The notes beneath the pieces are model-generated. The model saw nothing but the letters and a program-made list of their open reading frames with translations, had not been told where the DNA came from and did no database searches. Positions 31,867-42,335 of a stretch of 64,000 nucleotides of DNA are shown one piece after another (positions within the stretch are counted from its first letter, which is position 1; every line of letters begins with the position of its first letter). Source of the DNA: Arsenophonus sp052171895 (GTDB taxonomy: Bacteria; Pseudomonadota; Gammaproteobacteria; Enterobacterales; Enterobacteriaceae); the NCBI GenBank assembly GCA_052171895.1, contig JBQMRN010000002.1:248001-312000 (forward strand). Reading direction: 5' to 3'. A program made the position numbers and the translations under genes.

Positions 31867-33230
31867 GAGTTATGTTAATTTCTGCCATATGGGATTTCTG
31901 AGAGGTTGGTATCCGATTGATTTTATGAATTATTTTAACAACAGGAGATGATATGCCATGAAAAGTCTACCATACAGCTATCCGCGAAACCAGATATTAC
32001 CTGTGACTTCCCTCTATGAACTCATCCGTAATGGTGCTAGGCAGCTGATATCCACCTCCGTTAAATCTGACCTTGAAGCAATGCTGTGATAACATGCTGA
32101 ACGCTGCCTTCTAAACGGGGTGGTCATTGCTCTCCGTCGTCTGTAACGGTTAATTTGCTACAGTGAATTTATACAGAATGGTATTGGTGATGTTGAGATT
32201 AAAGTGCTTAAGACAGGGATCGCACTGGCAAAGGTATATGCTTGAACAGCTCATTGCTAGCGCCTTATCTAAAGCGTAAAAAGGTCGAAGAGTTGCTAAC
32301 ATGCTTGGAGCTTCATGTATATCACCAACGATGATATACATGAAGCTCTGTGGGCCATTCTTAGTAAAAAAGCACATGGTCTCTGATAGTACAGTACCAT
32401 CAGCAAACTGAAAAAGGAATAGCTTAAAGAGCACAGGAAATGCTACCTGCGTGTGATTTAAGTGATACATGTTAAATTTATTTTTTGGCCTATGGCATAT
32501 ATTTGCCTGTTAGGCAAGATGATCACCTTTACTTGCTGGGTAATTATAGACGTCACTGAGCCTGGAAATAAGGAGCTTAGTTGGGCTCGAAGATGATTAT
32601 TGAGAGTCAGAAATAAACTTTTGCCCGAACTTTTCAATAGCCTGCTATGCGAGAAAGAGCTAGCCCGCCTGGTTTAGCCGTATCTCTCAGGCTTGCTAGG
32701 GGAGACGGTGCCCTTGGTTTTTGGAATGCAATGGCAAAGATATTCTCGAACATGCAGTACAAACGATGTTTGGTATACAAAACAGCTAATATGCTGGCTT
32801 CACATTCCTAAATGGGATGCAACTAAAAATTTTAATGCTGAGCTCTACGTAATGTTTAGCTACCACAGAGCTGTGATGCCGCTAATAAAGCTATTGATCT
32901 TTTGTTGGCAAGGTTTTCAGCGAAATATCAGAATTGCTGGTATTTTACGACTTCCCATCAACAAAGTAGGCGTCAATAGAGCGATGAATCTGATTGAATC
33001 GGTTTTTGCAACATGAAGGCTATGAAATCTTCGCGGGAAGAACTATGGTTTGAGAAAAACAAGCCTTTCAATGCTATTTAAGCTGCTAGAGTCTGCTTAG
33101 AAAAGCTGGAAACTGGCTAATGGGATTTCATCCTACTTGATCCTAGTGGTAAACAATGTCCAATTTAAGGATGGGGAACAGATTCACAAAGCATCAGAGT
33201 GGAAGGACATACCATGTTAATCATGAAATG
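31867..33230 (+). mobile_element. IS256-family element, decayed full-length copy
   Basis: The 5' terminus gagttatgttaatttctg at 31867 cuts yajR; the 3' terminus lies around 33230. N-terminal pieces read NNRRYAMKSLPYSYPRNQ-like near 31940-32000. C-terminal pieces include NLIESVFAT near 32985-33015. Broken throughout. Confidence 0.8.
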
Positions 33231-33255
33231 CATTTTATAAAGATAGGTAAAAGAG

Positions 33256-33654
33256 GGCTATGTTGGCAAAGGTTATTAGTAGAAATTCCTTCTACGGTAT
33301 GAAAGAATTTCATTACAGAGCTTATGATGAAAAAGTAAATAGTCATATAGATCAAAGAGGCTTTTCCTCACTCCATGGCAACATAAAGCAAAGCTGCATC
33401 TCATTAATTGGCTTGACAACAATCTATTAGATGATATTGATTTATACATTGAACCAACTCATTTCACTTTATCCTGCCCATATTGTTATAGTGAACAGGT
33501 TATCCGCTGTGGACATTCATTTAGGGTATAGGGATATCGTTGAAAAATCCTAGATTGCAGAAAAATATTTAACAATCTTACTGGAAGATCTCTGGTGAAG
33601 CTACATCACAAGGATAAATGCTTTACTTATCTACGATGTATATTGAATAGCTTG
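33256..33654 (+). mobile_element. IS1595-family element, copy C, left part
   Basis: Begins gggctatgttggcaaagg at 33255-33256 and contains the zinc-ribbon piece (CPYC...) near 33475. It breaks at 33654 inside cttgat, where an IS91-like element starts; the sequence resumes at 36049. Confidence 0.8.
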
Positions 33655-35046
33655 ATGGTTAGGAAATTGAATCTTTCTTTAAATAAAGATAAAAACCATT
33701 CCTTTTTGCTAAAAGGAGATAGAATCGGTTTATTTGGTATATTATAAGTTAAAATTTTATTGGAGTGTGTATTCTTTGACCTAAAGATCTAATTTTAGAG
33801 ATATTTAGCCTAGTGGGGTTAGGTTATAAGCCTTATTTTTTCTATTTTATGCATTCTTTTTGAAAATAATTCCATTGCCTGTTTGGTAATGGTGAGTTTT
33901 GATAAAAAGTAGCCTATGACCACACAGAATGCATTTGTACGGATCTGTGTGCAGAGATTCCTCTCATCAGAGAGGGGAACTCTACTTTTTCCGGTTTTTT
34001 GCTAACCCTTATCTTTAGAGCCTTATATCACATTCAATAATAGTGTGCTCATTTACGATTTGAGAAGAAATCACATAGTAACGCATCATATTAACATCCC
34101 TCTCCGGAAGAGGGCTAATATAGCGCCTGATCATCTCTTCCTGTATCAGAATCTACTTCCACTACTGCTTAGTCCGGTACTCGTAGTCATGATATATAAA
34201 CACTTTTCCCCCCCTTAGTTAATGTGCAGTTTTGATGCGCGGATGATACCGCAGGGCGTTTAAGGTAGTGCCTGAGGTATTTTACGCTATACCATGGCCA
34301 TTTCGTCTTTTTAGCAAAGTCCACTTTCCAGTAACGTTCGTACTGCCTCTTAAGGTAACGCCGATAGAGCTTTCTGGCGTAGGTTGGATATGCCTAACCT
34401 TATGGAAAAGACTACTAGAATTTATCAGGTCATAGCTGTGAGACGTAGCAGACGCAGCTGGATAACAGTGCCTCAGCAGATTTTTGACTGTTTTTTTAAA
34501 GAACAGCTCAACGCCATACAGCATGTTTAATATTCAGACCGGACATGGGGGTAAGCGGATTGAATTATTGATCATTAATGTGCAAGGTATAGAAGATAGT
34601 AATTTCGATACCTTGTTTACGTGCCCACTTTAGCATGGCGCGGTGGGTTTTGTTTTTGGCGGATGGTGGTGGTTTATTGATCAAAACCTAGAATAATCAT
34701 GACTAGAGACTGGATAATATTTTCGTATCTAGAAAAATTGGGGACTGAGAGTCTGACGCATTGTTGTATAGCCTTTTTTAAGGTATAACTAAAAATTAGT
34801 CGGTCTGTCATTATTAATTTCTGGAGGGAGGCCTATAAAGCACTTTTGATAAACAGAAGGTATAATACGTGAAGTTGCATATGCTCATTCTTAATTATCC
34901 GTTTTACGCTTTCTAGAAGATTTATTCCAAGCCATCTTGATGAATTTTCAAAAAATTAATATTTCGCAGAGTATAAAACAGTACTCAGATCATGAACTTC
35001 TCCGAAGCAGTGTAGCTGTATCGCTCATACCATACTGTTATAGGTT
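33655..35046 (-). mobile_element. IS91-family element, decayed copy II with internal deletion
   Basis: Left end atggttaggaaattgaat is shared with copy I. On the minus strand, broken frames read HAVWR.ELFFKKTVKNLL near 34520-34480, RYWKVDFAKKTKWPWYSVKYLRHYL near 34330-34270, and MIRRYISPLPERDVNMMRYYVIS near 34125-34060. Compared with copy I, about 650 bp of N-terminal coding sequence is missing at about 34675. The homologous block ends at about 35046, taken as the element's other terminus. The bases before the left end are CTTG, the kind of tetranucleotide IS91 elements insert next to. Confidence 0.78.
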
Positions 35047-36048
35047 CCGTTAACACTAGGATACCCTATTCATTGCTTATCTTTTTTATTTTTGATATTG
35101 CTCATTGATCAGTCTGAATCTTAGCATTTTCATCTTTACCCCCAAATAATTCCGTTAGTGGCTAGAGTATACATGGCAAAATTGCATATATTTTAGTGAG
35201 TAGGTCTATCCCCCATCGTGTATTAATATATGGATTTTGTATCTGTCGCTTCGCTCTATAATCCATTAAATTCTTCTGTGTATTTTTTTGGAATCTTTGT
35301 ATTTATGAGGAGCCTATAGCTCTACGCAGGTAAATCACATTTTTACGTTGCGGAATACAGTATTCTGGGTATAGTTAAACGGACCCCCGTTTCAATTGAA
35401 TAACCATCCACAATTATAAACTGCTTGTGCATAAATCGCGTATTTATTATTAAGTCTTTACCGGGTATGGTACGGTATACCTGTGTGTGATTAGCCAGAT
35501 AAGTCACGATAGCGGTATACTTTCCACCGTTTGATTTCTTATCAGCAACTATACGGACATTGATGCTTCCCTGTTGGGTGTCCAAATAAAGGCTACTAAT
35601 AGGCTTACTGCTAAACGAATAAGGTCGCAATATCAATCGATCTTTTCATCTCTTCAATTGCCGTCAGCAGACTATCTGCTTTTTTGCCATTCCTACTGAA
35701 AAACAGACTTCCACATCCTGAATGCTCGTACTGACTGAAAGTGGGGATACAAATATCAGAAGGAGTAAAAAATTGCAGCGGTTACTTTTAGTTGTTTCCT
35801 CATCGTTAGAAAAATCTTAAATAGTAAAAGTCGCTATTCTCTTCTTCTCTGACTAAAATCATAAGAAGTTGATGAAAAGGCATGGTATAATTATAAACAT
35901 TGACATTATTGCCTCACCCGTGCAACCCTTCACCTAAAGGCCACACAAAAAACGAATAGTATAGTTATCAAGTGCCGTAATGCTTATCAAAATGATAAGC
36001 CATTATAATACAACTATAAATCAGCCAATTGCAAAAATAAATCTCTTG
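35047..36048. other. about 1 kb of foreign cargo beyond the IS91 terminus
   Basis: Sequence between the IS91-like terminus and the point where the IS1595 copy resumes. It does not belong to either element and holds a nuclease pseudogene. The last bases before the IS1595 sequence resumes are again CTTG. No further gene was recognised in 35047-35220 or 35820-36048. Confidence 0.6.
35225..35815 (-). pseudogene. phospholipase-D-family endonuclease pseudogene (Nuc-like)
   Basis: Pieces in successive frames match the small exported PLD-type nucleases carried on conjugative plasmids: N-terminal MRKQLKVTAAIFY signal-like start near 35810, SIDIATYSFSSKPIS near 35650-35610, RIVADKKSNGGKYTAIVTYLANH near 35555-35490, MHKQFIIVDGYSIETG near 35430-35385, then the C-terminal KKYTEEFNGL.SEATD near 35275-35235. 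The HxKxxxxD motif is changed to HKQFIIVD, so the catalytic Lys is Gln. There are shifts at about 35640 and 35380. Lying inside IS91 cargo, it is most likely of plasmid origin. Confidence 0.75.
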
Positions 36049-36689
36049 ATTTTATGGAAGTTAGCGAAAGAAACAGGCATTGATTTGAAAACAGCGGTTA
36101 TATGCTGTTACTGCTTCCTTGCTTCATCAGCGACAAACAGGCAACATAAATGCATCAACTTGTCTTGTTGAAGTGGACGGAATATTTTTCTATAAATCCT
36201 TTAAAAGAAAGCGTTATATCCCACATAGGAAAGCTAGAAAACGCGGGATAGCAGAATGATAAAAGGAAAGAACTAATCGTGGTCTTAATTCTTCAATATT
36301 GAGATGTCATGTTGAGGGATAATATTCTTGAAGAGTTTAATGCAGAGTATGTTAGGTATTTTCTTGAGCCGATTATCTATAAATACTCGATCCTTTGTTC
36401 GTATGGAGCTAAATGGTACGAAATCTTTGCCAGCGAGTATGAAATTAGTTACCATCGCCTAATAAGGTTGGATAATTACAGAGTTAATGGTAAAGAATTC
36501 CATATTTAAAATGTGAACAATGATATCAGCCGATTAAAAGGATGTCTGAGTAGATTATTTCATGGTGTAGAGTCGGTTTATTTACCAAATTATCTGGCGG
36601 AGAAGATTGTTTAAAAGCACAACAATTGAAATACAGCTGTGGCTAGAAATTGCTATGCGAGCAAAGCAATAACCTTTGCCAATATAGCC
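36049..36689 (+). mobile_element. IS1595-family element, copy C, right part
   Basis: Resumes with ttttatggaagttagcg, gives GIDLKTAV...CCYCFLASSAT near 36090-36140, RDNILEEFNAEYVRYFLEPII near 36310-36370 and ISYHRLIRLDNYRVNGKEFHI near 36445-36508, and ends in the inverted terminus ataacctttgccaatatagcc at 36689. This half is less decayed than the other copies but still has shifts. Confidence 0.8.
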
Positions 36690-36723
36690 TATTTATACAT
36701 TAATTAAATAGAAAGAAACTCTA

Positions 36724-37325
36724 ATATCAGAAACCGTTCTCGTTTCTAGTACATATCATGGTAGCGAAGAAATAGAAGCCTAACAGTGATTGATCTGTTA
36801 ACTAGAGCCTAGGAGATTTCAGTAACAATCGTGAGTACGCCAGATAATGGCGAATTTGTATTATCTTGGTCACGGTGGTAAAAATTGTTGCCGACACTTC
36901 AGTTAGTCAAAATTCTTGAATAAGAATTTTCTGGCAATGTATTATCTGCTGGGATTGTAAAAGGCGTAGAAGTATTTCGTGATAATCCACTGATCATTAA
37001 AAAATTTACCAGTCCCATCATCTCTCTAGGTAAAATTATTACTGCTATTTATGCCATCCCACAAATCGTATAAAACACCATAACTTGTTTTGGATTGGAA
37101 ATATTAAAGGTTATCCTGCTTTATAAAATAAAATTATCAGCTATAAACGCGTTGATAGTGCTGTTCTACTATGGCGAATAGCTAAAACTACTCACTAGTC
37201 AATGTCTGTTGGCACACAGCTATTGACTTTTCATTTAAAGTTATCCAACTATTAAGTTGAAAAAAAGGCAGCAGAAGTTGTTTGTAACTTATCTTTTCCC
37301 TGGTATTTACAACTATGCTAACTAA
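36724..37325 (+). pseudogene. yajL: yajL pseudogene (DJ-1/PfpI family)
   Basis: YajL is a DJ-1-family protective protein. The start codon appears as ATA at 36724 (ISETVLVSSTYHGSEEIEA against MSATVLVCLAHGSEETEAV). Later pieces: STPDNGEFVLS, GIVKGVEVFRDNPLIIKKF, LKLLTSQ and the exact C-terminus FPGIYNYAN. The nucleophile Cys of the C-A-A motif is replaced in a degraded stretch (ITAIYAIPQIV). In E. coli panE and yajQ lie between yajR and yajL; they are missing here. The position before thiI is conserved. Confidence 0.85.
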
Positions 37326-37408
37326 TGACAATATAGCAGAAAATTGTGCATATTCACTTGAAATTGACCTATCTCCGTAAGAGGAGAAAAGTTAACTAGT
37401 TATTACCA

Positions 37409-38857
37409 TTAAGGCCGATATACTTTTATATTTTTAAAGCCTTGTTCATGTAAATAAATTGCCTGTAAGCGGCTCATAATACCGCGATCACAATAAAGCA
37501 AATAAGATTTTTCTTGTGGTAACTTATCAAAGTAGTTATTCAGCTTATAAAATGGCAATGACGTTACTTTAACACCTTCAAGCTTGAGTGGATGTGCTTC
37601 TTGTTCATTAGGAGCACGAATATCCAGAACAATATCATCGACTAAAAATGTACTGATAATTTCCACTGCTGGCATTTCATCTTGACTATCATTTATTATC
37701 TGACGAATATCAATATTTTGTGCTGTACTAACAACATGATCAAGGAGAGTAAAATAAAAATTAGTTTCCTGTGCTTCAATTTTTTCTTTTACTGCTTTCA
37801 CTGTTGGCTTTTTAGAGATAACGCCACAAAATTCTGGCATTATACGCGCAAAATCTTCAGTCCCTATCTCACGAGCAAGATTAATAATACTCTCTTTATC
37901 ATGTGAAATTAACGGCCGCAAAATTAATGTATCGCTAACATTATCAATTATACGTAGATTAGTTAATGTCTGGCTAGAAACTTGCCCTAACGCTTCTCCG
38001 GTTACTAATGCCTGAATCCCATAACGTTCTGCTATCATGGATGCGGCACGCACCATCATCCTTTTCAATACCACTCCCATCTGCCCATCATCAATTTTTT
38101 CAAGGATCTCGTTTACAATCTGGGCAAAATCTATTGTAACAAAACGTACTTTATGTGAACGACCAAAACGATGCCAAAGATAGTAAGCAAGTTGCTTGAC
38201 GCCAATCTCATGACTGGCACCACCCAGATTAAAAAAGCAGTAATGAACTCGGCAACCACGCCGCATTAACATGTAGCTAGATACCCCTGAATCAAAACCA
38301 CCAGATATCAATGATAAAACATCTTCTTGTGTACCGATAGGAAACCCACCAATCCCTTGAATACGGGATTTAACAAAAATGACTTTATCGTTTTCAATTT
38401 CAAGGTTTACGGTGAGATCAGGGTGGTTAAGTTTTACCTTAGCTGACGAAATATGTTGATTTAATCCCCCACCAACATAACGTTCTACTTCAATTGAAGT
38501 AAAATCATGCTGACCACGACGCTTAACTCGTACGCAAAAAGTTTTATTTATTAGAAATTTAATATAAGTTGCATAAGCTAACTCAAAAATATGATGAAGA
38601 TTTCGGAATTGATATTCTTCAACTAACAAAATATGATGAATGCCAGGAATTCTTGTTAAGGCATCACAAATTTCATCATGATATGTATTTTTTTTGGTGC
38701 GAACTTCGATATTATCCCAATGCCGAATAACAGTAATTTCCGTATCTAATACCTTCAATATATTAAGAATATTGCTAGCTAAGATTTTAATAAAGCGCAA
38801 GCGCACTGGTTGGCTTTTAATGGTAATTTCAGGAAATAGTTTAATAATAAACTTCAT
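37409..38857 (-). CDS. thiI: ThiI, tRNA 4-thiouridine sulfurtransferase
   Basis: 482 aa, identical in length to E. coli. An N-terminal ferredoxin-like plus THUMP region is at about 1-165, the PP-loop ATPase SGGFDS at 185-190, and a C-terminal rhodanese domain from about 404 with the persulfide Cys456 in LYCDRGIMS. The Cys in PEFCGVIS is the usual disulfide partner. It makes s4U8 in tRNA and can supply sulfur for the thiazole of thiamine. Divergent from xseB, as in E. coli. Confidence 0.97.
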   Translation of the reverse strand: MKFIIKLFPEITIKSQPVRLRFIKILASNILNILKVLDTEITVIRHWDNIEVRTKKNTYHDEICDALTRIPGIHHILLVEEYQFRNLHHIFELAYATYIKFLINKTFCVRVKRRGQHDFTSIEVERYVGGGLNQHISSAKVKLNHPDLTVNLEIENDKVIFVKSRIQGIGGFPIGTQEDVLSLISGGFDSGVSSYMLMRRGCRVHYCFFNLGGASHEIGVKQLAYYLWHRFGRSHKVRFVTIDFAQIVNEILEKIDDGQMGVVLKRMMVRAASMIAERYGIQALVTGEALGQVSSQTLTNLRIIDNVSDTLILRPLISHDKESIINLAREIGTEDFARIMPEFCGVISKKPTVKAVKEKIEAQETNFYFTLLDHVVSTAQNIDIRQIINDSQDEMPAVEIISTFLVDDIVLDIRAPNEQEAHPLKLEGVKVTSLPFYKLNNYFDKLPQEKSYLLYCDRGIMSRLQAIYLHEQGFKNIKVYRP

Positions 38858-39074
38858 AATTTTGTATAAAATTGCTTTTTATTTTTATAAATAAACACAT
38901 ATTATGCATATTTATTAGCAGGGTAAGGCATTTAATTTTAAGGCGAGAAGTATATCTCACTATATTGCTGTTAGTTGCTAAAAATTACAAAAAGAATAAA
39001 TTGTATGCATAAATGTAGTAAAATAAACTACCTACGCGCATAATATCATTCGATATTAATGCAAGTAAACGATT
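38858..39074. promoter_or_regulatory. divergent promoter region thiI / xseB-ispA-dxs
   Basis: 217 bp, strongly AT-rich, between divergently read genes. A candidate -10 (tagtaaaat, about 39016-39024) lies about 50 bases before xseB. Nothing else seen. Confidence 0.35.
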
Positions 39075-39329
39075 ATGAGTAAAAAGAAAATATCTGATAG
39101 ACAAAATTCAGTATCTTTTAAATCTTGTCTATCAGAGTTAGAGAAGATTCTTACACGCTTAGAGTCAGGAGAACTTACGCTTGAAAAAGCATTAAGTGAA
39201 TTTGAACATGGAATCCAATTAGCTAGACAAGGCCAAAAAGCGTTGCAACAGGCAGAACAACGCGTTCAAATTTTGTTACAAGCTGATGATAATGCACCAC
39301 TAGATAACTTTACGCCGGAAGATAAATAA
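39075..39329 (+). CDS. xseB: exodeoxyribonuclease VII small subunit
   Basis: 84 aa (E. coli 80). Coiled-coil protein with SFKSCLSELEKILTRLESGELTLEKALSEFEHGIQL split over residues 13-47, the family core. It works with XseA to degrade single-stranded DNA. Followed by ispA after 3 bases. Confidence 0.95.
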   Translation: MSKKKISDRQNSVSFKSCLSELEKILTRLESGELTLEKALSEFEHGIQLARQGQKALQQAEQRVQILLQADDNAPLDNFTPEDK

Positions 39330-39332
39330 ATC

Positions 39333-40253
39333 ATGTCTGAAATAGTGACTCTTTCTTTTGCGGATCAACGTCAATGGGTACAAGATCAGGTTAATAAAAT
39401 CCTATTAAACAAATTCCAGCACCTTCCGTTTAATCAAAGTAAACTAGTCACGGCGATGAAATATGGTACATTACTTGGTGGAAAACGACTAAGACCTTTT
39501 TTAGTTTATGCTATAGGTGATATGTTAAATGTTGCCGTGGAAAACCTGGATGTACCTGCTGTGGCCGTTGAATGCATTCATGCTTATTCATTAATTCACG
39601 ATGATCTACCCGCAATGGATAGCGATAATCTACGTCGTGGCAAACCTACCTGCCATATTTCTTTTGGTGAAGCTCATGCAATTTTGGCTGGTGATGCTCT
39701 GCAAACACTTGCCTTTGATATCTTGTCTCGTTCTGCTATGCCTGATGTTAATGACACTAATCGCCTGGCAATGATAGCTGAGCTAGCTATTGCTAGTGGA
39801 GCAGCAGGCATGTGTGCCGGCCAAGCACTTGATATGGAATCAGAAGGACAACAAATTGATATAGCAACATTAGAATCTATTCATCAGCATAAAACAGGAG
39901 CATTAATTCGTGCCGCCATCAGAATGAGTATATTTGCAGCCGGCAATCAAAGCTACAAATTACTAGCATTATTAGATAATTATGCCAATGCAATTGGACT
40001 CCTATTTCAAGTCTATGATGACATTCTTGACATTACCAGTGATACAGATATTTTAGGTAAAAATCAGGGATCTGATGAAAAACATAAAAAAAATACCTAT
40101 CCAGCATTAATTGGAGTTGAACAAGCACAAAAAAAAGCCAATAATTTATATGAACAAGCATTAGATGAGCTTTATATGCTACAACAACAGTATGGACTTA
40201 ATACGGAAACACTAGAAAACTTAACACACTTTATTATCGAACGAAAAAGCTAA
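39333..40253 (+). CDS. ispA: farnesyl diphosphate synthase
   Basis: 306 aa (E. coli 299). Both aspartate-rich motifs are present: DDLPAMDSD (90-98) and DDILD (229-233). It condenses IPP and DMAPP to geranyl and farnesyl diphosphate for quinone side chains, undecaprenyl phosphate and haem O. In an operon with xseB and dxs. Confidence 0.97.
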   Translation: MSEIVTLSFADQRQWVQDQVNKILLNKFQHLPFNQSKLVTAMKYGTLLGGKRLRPFLVYAIGDMLNVAVENLDVPAVAVECIHAYSLIHDDLPAMDSDNLRRGKPTCHISFGEAHAILAGDALQTLAFDILSRSAMPDVNDTNRLAMIAELAIASGAAGMCAGQALDMESEGQQIDIATLESIHQHKTGALIRAAIRMSIFAAGNQSYKLLALLDNYANAIGLLFQVYDDILDITSDTDILGKNQGSDEKHKKNTYPALIGVEQAQKKANNLYEQALDELYMLQQQYGLNTETLENLTHFIIERKS

Positions 40254-40366
40254 TTTCCTTTATTCAAAAACAGAATATTTTACCAGTAAAAATTTTTAAT
40301 AATCTTTTGGCGGCCTACTTACTACAGCATCATTGGTATAAACAAAAAATTATTTAATGAGAAGAC

Positions 40367-42232
40367 ATGAGCATTGATATTACTTCTTATCCAACTTTAG
40401 CATTAATAAAAACGCCGGAAGAATTGCGACTTTTACCAAAAGAAAATCTCGGCAAATTATGTAAAGAGTTGCGACTATTTTTATTAAATAGTGTTAGTCG
40501 TTCAAGTGGACATTTTGCTTCTGGATTGGGAGCCATTGAACTCACTGTCGCTTTACACTATGTCTATAAAACCCCATTTGATAATCTTATCTGGGATGTC
40601 GGTCACCAGGCATATCCACATAAGATATTAACTGGTCGCCGCGACCTCATTGATACCATACGAAAAAAAAATGGCTTACATCCTTTCCCATGGCGCGCAG
40701 AAAGTGAATATGATGTTCTCAGTGTTGGTCATTCCTCGACTTCTATTAGTGCTGGCCTTGGCATGGCGGTAGCTGCTGAATATGAGAATAAGGATCGTAA
40801 AACGGTTTGTGTTATTGGTGATGGTGCTATTACCGCAGGTATGGCTTTTGAAGCAATGAACCATGCAGGTGACATTCATAAAGATATGTTAGTGATCCTC
40901 AATGATAATGAAATGTCAATTTCAGAAAACGTTGGGGCGTTGAATAATCATTTAGCGAAATTGTTATCTGGCAATTTATATACTAGTTTGCGTGAAAGGG
41001 GGAAAAAGGTATTTTCCAACATTCCATCAATTAAAGAATTGTTAAAAAAAACTGAAGAGCACCTTAAAGGCATGGTGATTCCTAGTACTATGTTCGAAGA
41101 ATTGGGCTTTAACTACATTGGTCCCATTGACGGCCATGATATACTCACATTAGTACAAACATTAAAAAATATGCGTGAATTAAAAGGGCCACAGTTTTTA
41201 CATATCATAACTAAAAAAGGTAAGGGGTATGAGCCAGCCGAAAAAGATCCTATCAGCTGGCATGCCGTGCCTAAATTTGATCCAACAACTTTTGTCCTAC
41301 CAAAAAACAGTAATAATCAATTAACATTTTCACAAGTTTTTGGTGATTGGTTATGCCAAGAAGCAGCTCATGATCCTAAACTAATGGCTATCACACCAGC
41401 CATGCGAGAAGGATCGGGGATGTTTGAATTTTCTAAAACCTATCCTAAGCAATATTTTGATGTTGCTATTGCAGAACAACACGCTGTAACTTTTGGAGCT
41501 GGTCTTGCCATTGGAGGCTATAAACCTGTTGTTGCTATTTATTCTACTTTTTTACAACGCGCCTATGATCAAGTGATCCATGATGTAGCCATTCAAAAAT
41601 TGCCTATCCTGTTTGCAATAGACCGAGCAGGCATTGTTGGTGCCGACGGACAAACCCATCAAGGTGCCTTCGATCTATCATTTTTACGTTGTCTACCTGA
41701 TATAATAATTATGTCGCCCAGTGATGAAAATGAATGCCGTCAAATGCTACATACGGGTTATCACTATCAGGATGGTCCGGTTGCAGTTCGTTATCCAAGG
41801 GGCCCCGGCTCTGGCGCTACTCTACAAGCTTTAGAAAAAATTCCAATCAGCAAAGGACTAATTCGCCGCCAAGGAAAAAAAAATGCCATCCTAAATTTTG
41901 GAACATTACTTAGCGAAGCGATGAAAGCTGCAGAATTACTTAATGCCACCGTAGTAGATATGCGGTTTGTAAAACCATTAGACGAAACGTTGATACTGGA
42001 GATAGCTCAAAATCATAAACTATTAGTAACATTAGAAGAAAATACAATTATAGGGGGAGCAGGTAGCGGCGTTAATGAATTTTTATTAAAAGCCCATTAC
42101 ATTATGCCTATCATTAATCTCGGCTTGCCTGATCAGTATATTGCACAAGGAAATCAAACGGAAATTCTGGCTGAATTAGGGCTTAATGCTGAAGGTATTG
42201 TCAAATCAATTAACAATTTTTATAATAAATAA
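40367..42232 (+). CDS. dxs: 1-deoxy-D-xylulose-5-phosphate synthase
   Basis: 621 aa (E. coli 620). Thiamine-diphosphate enzyme of the MEP pathway: VGHQ near 78-81, TPP motif GDGAITAGMAFEAMNHAG starting at 151 with NDNEMSIS at 179, catalytic Glu in AEQHAVTFGAG, and a C-terminal transketolase domain. It feeds IspA. The 113-bp gap from ispA holds AGAAG before the ATG. Its cofactor depends on ThiL, which is encoded nearby. Confidence 0.98.
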   Translation: MSIDITSYPTLALIKTPEELRLLPKENLGKLCKELRLFLLNSVSRSSGHFASGLGAIELTVALHYVYKTPFDNLIWDVGHQAYPHKILTGRRDLIDTIRKKNGLHPFPWRAESEYDVLSVGHSSTSISAGLGMAVAAEYENKDRKTVCVIGDGAITAGMAFEAMNHAGDIHKDMLVILNDNEMSISENVGALNNHLAKLLSGNLYTSLRERGKKVFSNIPSIKELLKKTEEHLKGMVIPSTMFEELGFNYIGPIDGHDILTLVQTLKNMRELKGPQFLHIITKKGKGYEPAEKDPISWHAVPKFDPTTFVLPKNSNNQLTFSQVFGDWLCQEAAHDPKLMAITPAMREGSGMFEFSKTYPKQYFDVAIAEQHAVTFGAGLAIGGYKPVVAIYSTFLQRAYDQVIHDVAIQKLPILFAIDRAGIVGADGQTHQGAFDLSFLRCLPDIIIMSPSDENECRQMLHTGYHYQDGPVAVRYPRGPGSGATLQALEKIPISKGLIRRQGKKNAILNFGTLLSEAMKAAELLNATVVDMRFVKPLDETLILEIAQNHKLLVTLEENTIIGGAGSGVNEFLLKAHYIMPIINLGLPDQYIAQGNQTEILAELGLNAEGIVKSINNFYNK

Positions 42233-42248
42233 TTTAATAAATATGTTA

Positions 42249-42289
42249 AAAATCAAAACCAACGTTTTATCACAAGCACTTTTGATTTT
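42249..42289. terminator. candidate hairpin between dxs and pgpA
   Basis: Perfect 10-bp stem aaaatcaaaa (42249-42258) with ttttgatttt (42280-42289), loop 21 bases. It lies between the convergent genes dxs and pgpA. The loop is long and the stem weak, so the call is tentative. Confidence 0.4.
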
Positions 42290-42335
42290 CAGTAATTCAC
42301 TGGCATTATAATATCGGTAACCAGTATGCAAGGCA

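Noticed and set aside
35225..35815. PLD gene as an active toxin or effector
   Set aside because: The catalytic Lys is changed and the frame is broken twice.
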